This document shows, piece after piece, positions 1 to 11,010 of a stretch of DNA of 64,000 nucleotides. Origin of the DNA: Taeniopygia guttata (taxonomy: Eukaryota; Chordata; Aves; Passeriformes; Estrildidae); NCBI RefSeq assembly GCF_048771995.1, contig NC_133034.1:1860001-1924000 (forward strand), read 5' to 3'. Below the pieces are notes generated by a model that was not told the DNA's origin, ran no database searches, and saw only the letters and a list, made by a program, of their open reading frames with translations. Position numbers and translations under genes: made by a program. The first letter of the stretch is position 1. Each line of letters opens with the position of its first letter.

Positions 1-1530
1 AGAGGGTGTTGCCCCGATTTTTAAAAGTGTTAAGTTTTCTTTTATAGTTCTTTTGAAAGTTTTAAAGTTCTCATAAAACTTCTTTAGCCTTCTGATAATG
101 TTTACATATTTCTACTGGAGTTCTCACGTACTGTTCATGTAAATAATGATTGTTTTGCATTCTTCTTTGTGGAAGGACAGAATTGATGGGCTGTTGGTTT
201 GACCAGTGTGGTTGGAGAGGCGGCAATTTCACCCTCCAATCCACTGTCACTTTTAGTATTCTATATATTGAGAGGTCAGAAATAAAATTAGCTCTTCTTC
301 TCTCTTGAAATCACCAAGCTTCTGTGTACTCATTTCATGTCCAATAGCAACAAGAGGGGAAGGGAAGAGGGGAGCTATATCATACTTGAAAATTAATTTG
401 ACTGTTACCCCAGGTGCAGACTTAATGGAGTTCTCCTCAATTTTTAAAAATGTACTTCTAACCACATTTGAAATTGCTGAGCCACATCCACAGAACCTAA
501 AATAATTGCTACTCCACACCCACAGTATGTTATAAAAAAATAAACCAGAAGATACAAGTAACAACTGCTCTGAAAATCAGCAGATAAATCTACAGAAAGT
601 TACACAGCATCCACACAGTTCCCCCACCTTTGTGCTCTGCTCAGACCCCTCTGGTAAAGCAGCCTGGCAGTGGTCCCTGCACACAGCACATGGAGCCACT
701 GCCCAGCCCCAAGGCTCCATCACCTTTTCATACTACTCAATCCACAGGCAGCTGCTCAGTCCACAGGATTCAAGACAGTTGTTCTTTAAACAAGCATTAC
801 ATTAAAGATGAAGAGCCTAAAAATGCCAGTGATCTCTCACTTTGTCCTGTCACACAAGGCATTGCTCTTCCTTCCTGTCTGACTGGGGACTCCCGTGTCT
901 CTAAAAATACCCTTTCATGTCACAGGCACAAGCAAAACTTATTTCTACCAGTTCCATTTTTGCCTTTGGGAATCCCCCTCATCCAACTGCAACCTGTCCC
1001 TGCAGCATTGGAAGTAAGTCATAACACATCCCTTCCTGGGGAGGAGGTTTCCCTCCACAATGGGTTCTGTTCAGAAAGGTGCAAGGCAGCTCCCTAGGCA
1101 CCTACAGACTTCACAAAATAAACATTATCAAGCTCTGAAATGAATTTGTTAACCAGTCACTCTGATGATCTTCCCAAGAAAGCAATACTCATGGACATAA
1201 GCACTTGTGAAAAGTGGATTTCAAGATTGCAAGAATGGCTGTTAATATGAAACAAGCTTCATATTCACAGACACCATCATGTGGATGAGAGCAAAACCCA
1301 TCCAGCACCTTCCAGACTCTCATAAAACATATAAAGTATTCATCAGACTTGCCTGTGAAATACCAGCCCAGAGGAGCCAGAACACAACTCTTCCATCTTT
1401 GCTACATTTCTGCTAATAGACCTCACTTACAAAGTGCCTAAGTCCCTGACAATTATCGACACTGAAGCTCTGCTGGAGAAGGACAAATATAAATGTATAT
1501 AAAAACATAAGCAACCCAAAAAATATAAAG
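1..1530. other. Intergenic, no gene seen
   Basis: This is moderately AT-rich sequence with no open frame that resembles a known protein and no consistent exon chain. The longest frame, near 630-1,097 on the plus strand, is compositionally ordinary (rich in S, P and L) and has no recognisable motif. It may be intergenic DNA downstream of the minus-strand gene at 3.4-6.4 kb. Confidence 0.4.
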
Positions 1531-1532
1531 TA

Positions 1533-2060
1533 TCAAAGAATCATCATAGAAGGTTTTGGGTTGGAAAGGACCTTAAAGATCATCTTATCCCACCCCCTGC
1601 CATGGGCAGGGACACCTTGCACTACCCCAGGCTGCTCCAAGCCCTGTTCAGCCTGGCCTGGGACACTTCCAGGGATGGGGCATCCACAGCTTCCCTGGGC
1701 ACCCTCTGCCAGGGCCTCACCACCCTCACAGGAAAGAAATTTTCCTAACACCTAATCTAAACTTACTCTTTGCCAGTTTGAAGCCACTTCTCCTTGTCCT
1801 GTCCCTCCAGGCTCTTGTAAAAAGTCCCTCTGCACCTTTCCTGCAGGCTCCCTTCAGGCACGGGAAGGCCACAATGAGGCCACCCTGATCCCTTCTCTCC
1901 TCCAGCTCAATAATCCAAATTCCCTCAGCTTTCCTCACAGGAGAGGTGCTCCATCCCTCTAATAATCCTGGTGGCCTCTTCTGGAGGCCAATGTTCTTCC
2001 TGTGCTGGGGACCCCAGACCAGGTGGGTGCAGCCCTCCAGGTGGGGTCTCATGAGACCAA
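1533..2060 (-). mobile_element. CR1 LINE 3' end fragment
   Basis: The plus strand reads as the reverse complement of the avian CR1 3' region. It opens with the AGAATCATCATAGAAGG tail relic, then GGTTGGAAAGGACCTTAAAG, GGGATGGGGCATCCACAGC, AAAAAGTCCCTCTGCACC and, at the far end, CAGGTGGGGTCTCATGAGA. The element is therefore transcribed on the minus strand and is 5'-truncated, keeping only the last part of the reverse transcriptase frame and the 3' UTR, which is the usual state of CR1 copies in birds. Several changes against the remembered consensus suggest a moderately old copy. Confidence 0.93.
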
Positions 2061-3340
2061 CAGGGACATTTTATCCCAGCAATTACAATCTTGTACATCT
2101 AAATATTTTTTTTCTTTAAAACCCATTGCAAGCACGAAGAATGGCAGGACCACAGAGATAACCAAAAATTAACACAGTCATAATCCATCCCTGGACCAAA
2201 GTAAAATCTCGAATTTAGGAAGAACTAAACTGTGAGGGAAGGAGATAAAACCAAAAACCAACCAAATAAATAAACTTTAACACAACTTATTAACAAAGGT
2301 TCACGCCCAAATTTTCAGTCTTGCAAGGCAACGCAGGTCACAGCATGAAAACATCTTCTCTGAGAAGTTTTTTATTAACTTATTATTTTAAGATATATAC
2401 TAATTGCTTCTGGGATGCTCTGTGCCTTCAGAAGACAGTAGCTCAGGCAACAGAGCTCTCCTTGCAGCCTTTCCTAAAGATTCTGCCTTACAAACAAATT
2501 TAGAACAAAAACATCATTACTTTGATGTTATACATTAAATGTCATTTCAAGGTAAAAGCAGGTCCTTGAGATTACCAGGGGGAAACCAGGACCACAAATA
2601 TCTTTTAGTGCCCAGGAGATCCATTTGAGAAAGCTGTCATTGCTGCACAACTGCCATGGCATTTTCTATTGCCATTCCATCCCAGTGAGGGTCACCACAC
2701 TCTCCCCACACATGGGGGACTCTGCTGGCACACACAGGGTACTTGCAGAAAATCCATTGAACAGTCAGGTTGATTGGAACCCCTCTGATTTCCTAATCAG
2801 CAAACACTGTACCACAAAGTCACAAAGGGCAAGCTGCAATGGATATTAAAAAATTAATCACTGCTGTCAACAACTCTTATTTTTCTGCAAAATTTTACAG
2901 CTGAAAATCCAAACTGCTGCAGTCACTGTAGGCACAGTGGATGCAATATTAAAGAAGGGAGCATTAGCTCGTTTCCAGTTTCCACCAGCCCCGGGAGTCC
3001 CAGGCACAAGCTGGGCTCTGTGACAAACCTGCCTGCCAGTGCCCAGGGATCAGTGTGGCATGCACAGCCAGACAGACTGGCATCCTGTGCTGGGGCATTC
3101 GGGCTCTCCACTGCCTCAGCAGCACTGAGGTACCAGGAGCAGCTTTGCTCAGCTCATTTTCAGTAGCTGCCAGTTCCCAGAGCTAACACACATCAGGAGC
3201 ACAGAGAAACGTTAGCACAGTCTGGCTCCCTTCTGCCTGTACAGACAAACCATTCCCAGGCACAGGAGTCAAGGTAGAAAAGCAGAGGCCTCTCTGAACT
3301 TCAGCATAATGTTAGAAGGTGAGGTATTATTTGCAATGTT
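2061..3340. other. Intergenic, no gene seen
   Basis: No recognisable coding exon, RNA gene or repeat was found. The stretch lies between the CR1 fragment and the putative poly(A) signal of the minus-strand gene. Confidence 0.35.
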
Positions 3341-3362
3341 TCCAATCTCACAAACAGACCTT

Positions 3363-3368
3363 TTTATT
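3363..3368 (-). terminator. Candidate poly(A) signal of the minus-strand gene
   Basis: TTTATT on the plus strand gives AATAAA on the minus strand, about 445 nt past the stop codon of the predicted last exon at 3,813. The hexamer is common in AT-rich DNA, so its support is positional only. Confidence 0.35.
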
Positions 3369-3812
3369 TTAGCTATTTATAGAAAAAAAACTGAAAGATG
3401 CTGTGCTGCATCTTTCCACATCAACCTCTGTTTGAAACTTGTGAGCAACACACCACAAGCAAACCTCGAAGACCACCGGATGACTTGGTGGCAGAGCTTT
3501 TAATTTCAGAAACATCCCAAGCCAACATCCCAGGCAAATGCACCACCTTCCAAATACTGCAGAGGGACCAGCAAACCCCAGCTAGGCAAAGGCGCCACTT
3601 GGAACCTGCTGAGACAAAAAACTACAGGGCAGACCTTCTCTGTTCTGGTTTCACAGAAGAGCTCCTGGACACCCACAGAACCAAATTACACTCCATACCC
3701 AGGATCTGCATGTGAACATGCTGCTGAACACACACACTTCACCTGGGAGGACTTCATGGCCCACGCTACTGGTACGTGCTGGGAAGCACACACACACCAG
3801 TACATGCATTTC

Positions 3813-6417
3813 TCATTGCTTCCCAGCATCCTTCAAACCAAAGACTCTGTCCTGCAGAGCTGGAATCCTAATGACAGGGAGAAATGGGCTTAAGTTCTGC
3901 CTTAAATCAGCCAAGTCACTGCTTTGCAGACATGGTTCTGGACTCTCCTTTTCATCATCTTTCACCTCGGCGCTCTGGGAATCAGCAGGAAAACTCATCT
4001 GCAAGTGGAACCAGCAGATGTGCATCCATATTCAGTGCCATCAGTGACCCACCGGGAGGGATTTTACAGAAGCTTTGGGTTCACAGCTCACCAAAGGCTG
4101 AGCTACAGCACACATTCAGAAAGGCAATAAACCTTCATTTTTACTTACAAGCAAGTGGCTCAAACATGTACGTTTTTCCAAGGCTTTTAATCACACAAGT
4201 GATTAGAGAATCTGATAACAATGATCCCTGCTGGCTCAACATCTAACAGCACTTTAGACAGAAAGCATCTCATTTCATCTTCTAGTTTTTTTATCAGCAT
4301 AATTATAATTAAAAGAACATTCAAAGGAACCACTTGTATTTCACACTTCCCTGACAAGTTCCCAGTCAAGCAGCACAGACTTCAAGCACATCTGAAGCCA
4401 CCAAGAATGTTCTTCAAACAAACATGCCCAGCCACTGGACCACCTTACACTGGGAAGCAAAGCCTGTCCTTGGTGAAGCAGTTAGAGTGAAAGCTGTCAT
4501 ATGTAGGTCAGCGTTCTAAGAAGGGCTGTGACTAAGACAAAGTATCAGATTGATTCATCATCCTCTCTGATTGCTAATCCTGTGCAGAATTGTGATTTAC
4601 ATCCCTCTTCCAAAATCTGAGGGCTACAGAAAAGGTCTGGACACTTTGAAAAAGATCATGAAAACAATTCTGTCAGACCTATTACAGTGATCTTTACAAA
4701 TGTTGAGTAGAGCACAGGAAAACGACATTTTCACTGGTGGCTGTGCATGCCACCCAACCTCTCCTGCGGAACAGGCTGAGGATCATGACTGCAGCAGCAC
4801 TTCTGCCCTTCCAAACCTGCCAATGGACAGGGTAAGGGTGGGAGGAGAAGCCCTGGCAGCCAAAGAACTTAAGTTCAATGATATCCTCCATATCAGCCAG
4901 CCTGAGAGCAAAGGCCAACACAACCTGGCCCATTACCATCCCTGGCTGGCTCCCCCAGCCCGGGGCAGGACAGGAGCTGGGTGTGACTGTGCCGTGCTTG
5001 AGGTGCCTGTGAGAGTGTTGGGGACACAGCCCTCGGTGCAGGGCTCCCTCAGCACCCACCTGTCCTCCGACAGAGCCACAGGGGCGTAAAGCTCTGCATG
5101 CACAGCCATCAGCTCCTCTCGCAGCACTGTCTCAAGGACAATTAAGATACAGAACGTTACTGGCTGCATCTGCTTGTGTTAGACCACCCCTGCCCACCTC
5201 ATCCTGGCACCTCTAATTCCTCTCATGTATTCCCACTCCTGCAGGAGATGACTCTGCCAGCAGTCACTGCAAAACAAGGTTTAAGTACTCGCCTATTTTG
5301 TCCCTAGAAAACTAGGTCTCCATGAACAATGAGACACCTGCATTTCCACTCTTTGGGTTTAACCAAGTGACAGAGCACATAAACAGCAGCCACCAGAGTG
5401 GGCAGCCTGCTCAAAGCCACATCAACAAATATTTTTGTGTTCAAGAATTAAGTAGAAATGATCAGATATTCCTCTTTTCTGAAACCTAACCTCACATTTG
5501 CTGCCAACAGGAGACACATACACACCCAGCTGAGCACTGCAGTTCCAGCAATAATGTGGCAGCTCACTAATGTGAGCATCTCCATTTTCAGGCCATGCAT
5601 CACTTTTGCCATAGGCACACATTTTGGCAGAGGACCCCACAATGTTCCCACTACACCCACAAAACACAGCTCCTTCCACTGTAGCTTACCTAAGGAAAGC
5701 AACCATTAATGAGAGAAGAAAAGCAGTGGATGGATTTCTCTGGAGCCAAGCTGCAGCCTTGCACAGCTGTCCTGTCCCCAACACTGACAGGGCACACACC
5801 TTGGCACTACAGAGCTGCCCATCACCAAACCTATTTATTTGCTGAACCAGAAGAAAATAGATGATTTGTCTCAACTTAGCAGCTGCATCACCTCCAGAGC
5901 AGAGGTTTATGCCCAGGTGAGGTGATCAGATGCCCAGAGCAGAGCAGATCTGGGGGTGGGCTGCCTGCCCTCTGAGATCCCCACATGGGCTCACTCCAAC
6001 CCCCCAGGCCCTCACCCTCCCACAAGAACCACAGCTAACAGGAAAAGTCTGCCTCATTAGATACTCTTGGCCTCTGTCCCAGGGGCCTTTTGGGGATGAT
6101 TTTTCCTGTTAATATTCTTCCTCCTGGGGAAGATTTAGCATCCCTCATATCTATATGAGCTCCTCAGGCATTTGGAGCCCCACCTAAACCTTCCCTGACA
6201 TGGTGACCCAGGCCAGTGATGAAACATGTGGGATGAGTGTATTTTGTCCTGAACACTAGGAGGTGAGGAGGACTTTCCAAGATGCACTACCAAGGTCAGT
6301 ACAATACTCAGTTTTTGCAGTAAAAGCTGAGGACAGAAAGCTGTCCCTTTCCTCCCAGTAGCACACCTTATGTACACTTACTCCAGTCTGTTGGGGTCTC
6401 CTTCCACTGACTCCCCT
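3813..6417 (-). CDS. Predicted multi-exon gene, product not recognised (internal and 3' exons)
   Basis: Four exons chain in one frame on the minus strand: 5678-5491, 5130-5060, 4901-4817 and 3998-3813. All introns are GT-AG (donors GAG|GTTAGG, ACAG|GTGGGT, GCAG|GTTTGG; acceptors CTTGAG|, TTTGCTCTCAG|, CACTTGCAG|) and phases agree at each join (0/0, 2/1, 0/0). A 36-nt exon at 6417-6382 with a strong acceptor (CCTCCTGCTCTCAG) and donor (GTAAGTG) can join upstream in phase 1. The first coding exon was not found. The 5.5 kb exon encodes a cysteine-rich stretch (VFCGCSG, then HYCWNCSAQLG). The next two encode a charged, probably helical stretch (LREELMAVHAEL, LADMEDIIELKF), and the last an acidic, probably disordered tail ending GLKDAGKQ. 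The CxxC-xxxLG pattern loosely recalls the second zinc motif of Yippee/Mis18 folds, but this is weak and I do not assign a function. The whole could still be chance open frames. Confidence 0.45.
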
Positions 6418-6999
6418 CTGAGAGCAGGAGGATGATGCAGCCTTGCATCACAGCACTCCCATCTATTTCAAGTTATCCCAGCTCAGAAAAAGTATTCCAG
6501 GTTAGCTACCAGCATTTAGGCAAGTGCAGTCGTGTGAGTGTGCCACTAAAGGAGGAGTCAGAGAGAGAGAGTTAGACTCATTCCTCACACATTAATAGGC
6601 AGCTCTGGTTTCTCACTTCCTCACAGCCAAGAAAATCTCCTGCTACATCCAGCTGCTCTGCCACAGCACCTTTCCCCTTGCAGATATTTCTGTTTTGACA
6701 CTCTCCGTGATAAGATCCAGTTGCAGCAAGCAGATATGGAAACAGCATAAAGCAGCAGCCGTTCCCACTCCTTCAGCCCCTGGTCCCCGTCCACTGCCCT
6801 GATTTACCAGGGGCTCATAAATGCAGGAACAGAGACTAGAAAAACTGACACGGCAGCACAAAAAACACACATTCTTTATTCTCTCTGCAGCCTGACCTGC
6901 TGTGCGCTAGTAGAGACGAATGCAGCTACTTCTAAAATTACTCCCAGATTAAATCCCTTGCTACAACTGGCGGGTTCCTGCGGGCTGACCCGGGCCAGC

Positions 7000-8050
7000 A
7001 GAGATCTGTCAAATTCGGGCGAGGGTGAGCACAAACCGGAGGCAGGCAGGGGCCGGGGTCTGCCTCATCCCCGCCCATCCTCCCTCCGCGCTGCCGCCGG
7101 GCGGGCTCCGCAGCCCCGGGGCGCCTGTGCCGCCACAGCCCCGGCGAGCGCGGAGAGCGGCAGGGCAGGGACCGGCAAAGCCGCCATACACATCTGCCGC
7201 TCTTAGAAGTTTATACTGATGGGGTTATAAACATAAACAATAAGAATTAGCAAAAGTTAAGCCGCAGCGGAGCTGGCGCTCTTCCGCCGCACGCTGCCCG
7301 CCGGAGCCGCTCACGCCCGGGGCTGCCTCACGCCACAGCCGAGACCCCCGCGGGCGGCGGGACCGGGCCGGGCCGGGCCGGGTGGGGCACGGCCCTTCCG
7401 CCCTCCCGCGGCGCCTCAGCCTCGCCCATCGCCGACCCTCGGCGGCTCCTTCACCGCCAGCCCGGCCCGCCGCCCCTCAGCCGCTCCCGGCCAGCCCAGC
7501 CCCGCTGCCCTCAGCCCTCACTCACCGCCGACCCTCAGGCACTCAGCGGCAGCCCCGCCTCGCCGACCCTCGGCCGGCCCCTCACTCACGGCCGCCGCCC
7601 GCCTTTGTTGCCGCCGCGGCCGAGGCATTTAAGGCGCTGAGGCGGGGGAGGCGGGGGCCGCCGTGCGGGGGAGGCGCCGCCGCCAGCCCGGCCGCTCGGC
7701 GGGCACGGGGCATCCTCCTCGCCCTCCTCATCCTCCGCCCCTCAGGGCACGGCTGCGGGGAGGAGGAGCGGCTGCCCGGCAGCGACAGCCCCCGAGCGCA
7801 GCCCCGGTGCTCCCTCGGCCCGGGGAACAGCCGGGGCAGCCCCAGTGCTGTGTCCCGGTGCCCACACGGCCGGGACACAGTGCCGCACACCCTGTGGCAC
7901 CCTCGCTGGCAGCCCTTGGCCCTGCCCGCCTGCCTCGGCGAGCTCTGTGTGCAAAGGCACAAAAAACGATCGTGCCCCGTTACGGGCACGGGCAGAGCCG
8001 CCACCGATCTCCGCCACATGGGCTCGTTTCGAGCATGCACTGCAGATACA
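7000..8050 (-). promoter_or_regulatory. CpG island, likely promoter of the minus-strand gene
   Basis: About 1 kb is very rich in C+G and CpG, in sharp contrast to its flanks, and contains a (GGGCC)n run at about 7,364-7,383. On the minus strand the transcript-like segment read from about 7,640 ends in a consensus donor, GGCGGCC|GTGAGTG, near 7,587. A second GTGAGTG donor lies near 7,530. This suggests a first exon, possibly noncoding, feeding the exons at 6.4-3.8 kb. Several long open frames cross the island on both strands, but they reflect the lack of AT-rich stop codons and are not called as genes. Confidence 0.65.
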
Positions 8051-8059
8051 TCAATAGCT

Positions 8060-10780
8060 CATTAGCGAGCCGCAGGCAGCTTCCCCCAGCACTATTTCAG
8101 TGCTGCCCGGGAGAGCCCTCGGGGCCGCGGCTCCTCCAGGGCACCCCCTGCACCCCCAGCCCAGAGCGGGGCAAATGGGGCACATGGCTACTGTGCCTAC
8201 AGCTGACTACAGCCTTAAACTGCTTTTGGCTTCTTTATCGAACAAAAGCACAAGCAGGGATCAGTGCGTGCAATACGTTTTGCCAAGATATGTACTAATC
8301 AGGGTCCAGGCAAGGCAACCTGATTATTGTGATCATAAAAGCTCAAACTCTGAGCCATGCAAGCCAGAACAAATGCCCTGCTTTAATCAGCACCAGTCTC
8401 CATTGGGGCTGAAGGACACGGTCCCACTGTGCCCATCCTGGCTGCTGTGCTTCCAATGCTAACTGAAAAGAGCAAGCAAACTGTTTCTGGAGTTCATACT
8501 TGAAAGGAGTCAGCATCTGGTGTGGGGTTATATCTTACAAGTCTGTCCAAAACCAGCATCTCACTGTGCATTACTCCCACCTTGGCTGCAGATGATGTTC
8601 TGTCGCACAATGTACCTCTCTGCTCTGACTAGAGGGAGCAAGGTCTTCACAAGGGCTTCCAACATCAGAGAACATGAAACAAGGATACATAAAGTATTAC
8701 AAAAATAATCCCTCAGAAATTAAATTGACCCCAGAGCTGTTGCAGCGTTCAGGTTCACATTGCAACCCCATGCACTCCCCAGGTACTCCCATTTCAGCTG
8801 GTACCAGTCTGAGCCAGGTGCTGAAGGGAGAGCTGACAGGGGAGAATTGTGGCTTTCATGTCTCCTGGTGCCTCTCCGTGGCTGCAGAGGGGCTGGATGG
8901 GATGTTCCCTGCAAGCAGTTTGATGCACTGCCTGGGAGAATCAGGTAGGCAGAGCCTGCTTGCCTGGACAAGGTGCAGGACTTGGGTCTTGGGTGGGTTT
9001 ACACCTGTGCCCTTCAGAACCCTTGGCTGAGAATGCTGCTCTTGGAGCATGAACACTGAGGCTGGGGGTTCACAGCAGGCAGACACTTTCCTGGACAGGC
9101 AAAGTGGTTTAGGGCACTTCCTGGCCTTTAAAAGCTAGTTAAGCCTTACATATATGGTGCTGAACCCGAAGGCAGAGGAGTTCCTGTGGCTCTCTTGAGT
9201 AGGGACATAAGTGAGATGGGCAGCTGGCCAACCCACACTTACCACTAATTGGGGTATGTTTATGTGGATGTTCGCTCAGAAAGGTCTTAGCCTGAGCTGA
9301 GATCCTTCACTCAGCATCTTCTCAGTTCTTTTGTACTTAGACCGTGTGGAGGTAGGTACCTGCTGTCAGTGCAAGGAGCTGCACAAAAGCCCCCTGCCCT
9401 TCCCTTCAGGGCTTCAGGTTAGGAACACCTTTCTGCTTCTTCCCTCTACCCACTCCCCTCTCACAGAAGTCCCCTTCTCACTGCTCCCTGACTCCATCCC
9501 AGATTCCCCTTGTGCTGTGCTGCTTGCAGGAAGAAGCATAATTTAACAATTTCACCTGCCTAGATAGTACAGAAATCCCCAAAGCACTGCAACATTTCCC
9601 CAGCACACACACACACACACACACACATACACTGCTCATCCCTCCCTTCTTTCTGTAATAATGTTTCAGACCATGAAGGTACCTGAACAGGACCACCCAT
9701 GGTGGAGAAAACCCTTCCCCTACCTTTGGAAACTCTTACAAAATCTGCATATAACTGAAAGCAATGTAGCAACGTGCTGGAGCCCAGGAGCCTCTGGGGG
9801 TGAACCTCACCCACTCACCTTGCCATGCCCCCAGGCAGGCAGCAACAGGAGACCACATGGGGAGTGAGGCAGAGCATCCAAATTCCAGAGGGCTGTGCTG
9901 AGCTGTGCTGGCTTTTTTAGGCTTATGACTCCTACCTTCCAGCAGAACTTCTTTCTGGAGAACAAAGCTGGCATCAGCATCTTCGTCCAAGTAATTTTTT
10001 CCTATGCTGCAGAATGAGCAGTTCAGGGAAAAGTGCAGGGAATCAGTCACCCCTCTTGATTTGTCACTCTAAAGAGACGGGCAGAGTCAGAAACAGAACA
10101 GCATATAAAGGTGGCTGTTGTCCAAGCATGCTCTTGTCCTGTCCCAGCCACATCCCAGGCCAGCTCAGGGATTCCTGTACCACCCCCAGCATTGGCAGCT
10201 GCTGCTGCTGTGTCCCAGCACTACTGATTTTCTGGGCTCCGTGTGTGTGACTTCCAGTCATGACTGAATCAGTGGGGAGGGGGCACACTTACCTCTGCAG
10301 TGCTAGAAACATCACAGAGCAGCACTCTGCTGCTCAATGAAGTGATTAATATTTATGCTCTGGGCCTGCTAATATTAGAAGGTTGAGAACAATAGATAAT
10401 GCTTTTATGGGACATTTAAATGGAATCTTCCTCAAAGACTCCTTCCTTTACTGAGAGGCCTGTAAAGGTGCATTTGAGTGGCTTTTACATGAAAAAATAT
10501 TTTGATGCATTTTCAATTTCTTAGCGCTTTGCTTAAAACTCTAATAGCTTTATGATAAATATTTGCCATCTCCCTGATTGCCTGACCTGACTGTCCTTGA
10601 ACTGAAGGAAAACCACACATGCTGGGCAGAGCAGTTGCAGGGAAGTCCCACTGTGTTTGGGATGTGCACAAATACCTTCACCCTGTGCAAAGGCAGAATT
10701 TTTCTCCAGAAGCTTCTAGCTTCTGCACAGTGAAATCAGCTAACAAAAAAATACTAAAATTTATCTTAACACCATGCATT
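8060..10780. other. Intergenic, no gene seen
   Basis: No supportable exon was found. A CA microsatellite lies at 9,604-9,627. The AT-rich part at 10,320-10,560, rich in TAAT and TTTA motifs, could be a conserved noncoding element, but that needs alignment to other birds. Confidence 0.35.
9604..9627. repeat. (CA)12 microsatellite
   Basis: Twelve uninterrupted CA dinucleotides are followed by a short degenerate ACATAC tail. Confidence 0.97.
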
Positions 10781-10809
10781 GTCCTTCCTTGCTGCCAAAA
10801 CCTGCATTC

Positions 10810-11010
10810 TTGACAGAAGTTTGTCTAACCTGGTCTTAAAAACATCTGTTGGTGGAGATATGCCAACCTGTATCTTTTCCAGTCCTTATTTATCTCGCAA
10901 GTGGAAAGTTTCTCTCAATGTCTTTTCAAAAATATTATTGTAATTTTCCCCTATCCCCAGTGGGAGACCGATTTACTGCCTTACTCTGTGGTAGTCTTTT
11001 GTCACTGGGT
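10810..11010 (-). mobile_element. Old CR1-like LINE fragment
   Basis: The plus strand contains GTCTAACCTGGTCTTAAAAA followed by CATCTGTTGGTGGAGAT and, further on, GTGGAAAGTTTCTCTCAATG. These parallel the reverse complement of the CR1 3' region (TCTTAAAAACCTCC, then GATGGAGATTCC) with many substitutions. The copy is short and strongly diverged, so it is older than the one near 1.5 kb. Confidence 0.65.

Noticed and set aside
5448-5702. Hydrophobic, membrane-protein-like frame overlapping the 5.5 kb exon
   Set aside because: It ends in a phase that leads to a stop in the next exon, whereas the overlapping frame joins cleanly through three downstream exons.
7382-8065. Long open frames on both strands across the 7-8 kb CpG island
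   Set aside because: Stop codons are AT-rich and rare in such composition. Frames are open on both strands at once, with low-complexity P/R/A/G translations and no motif.
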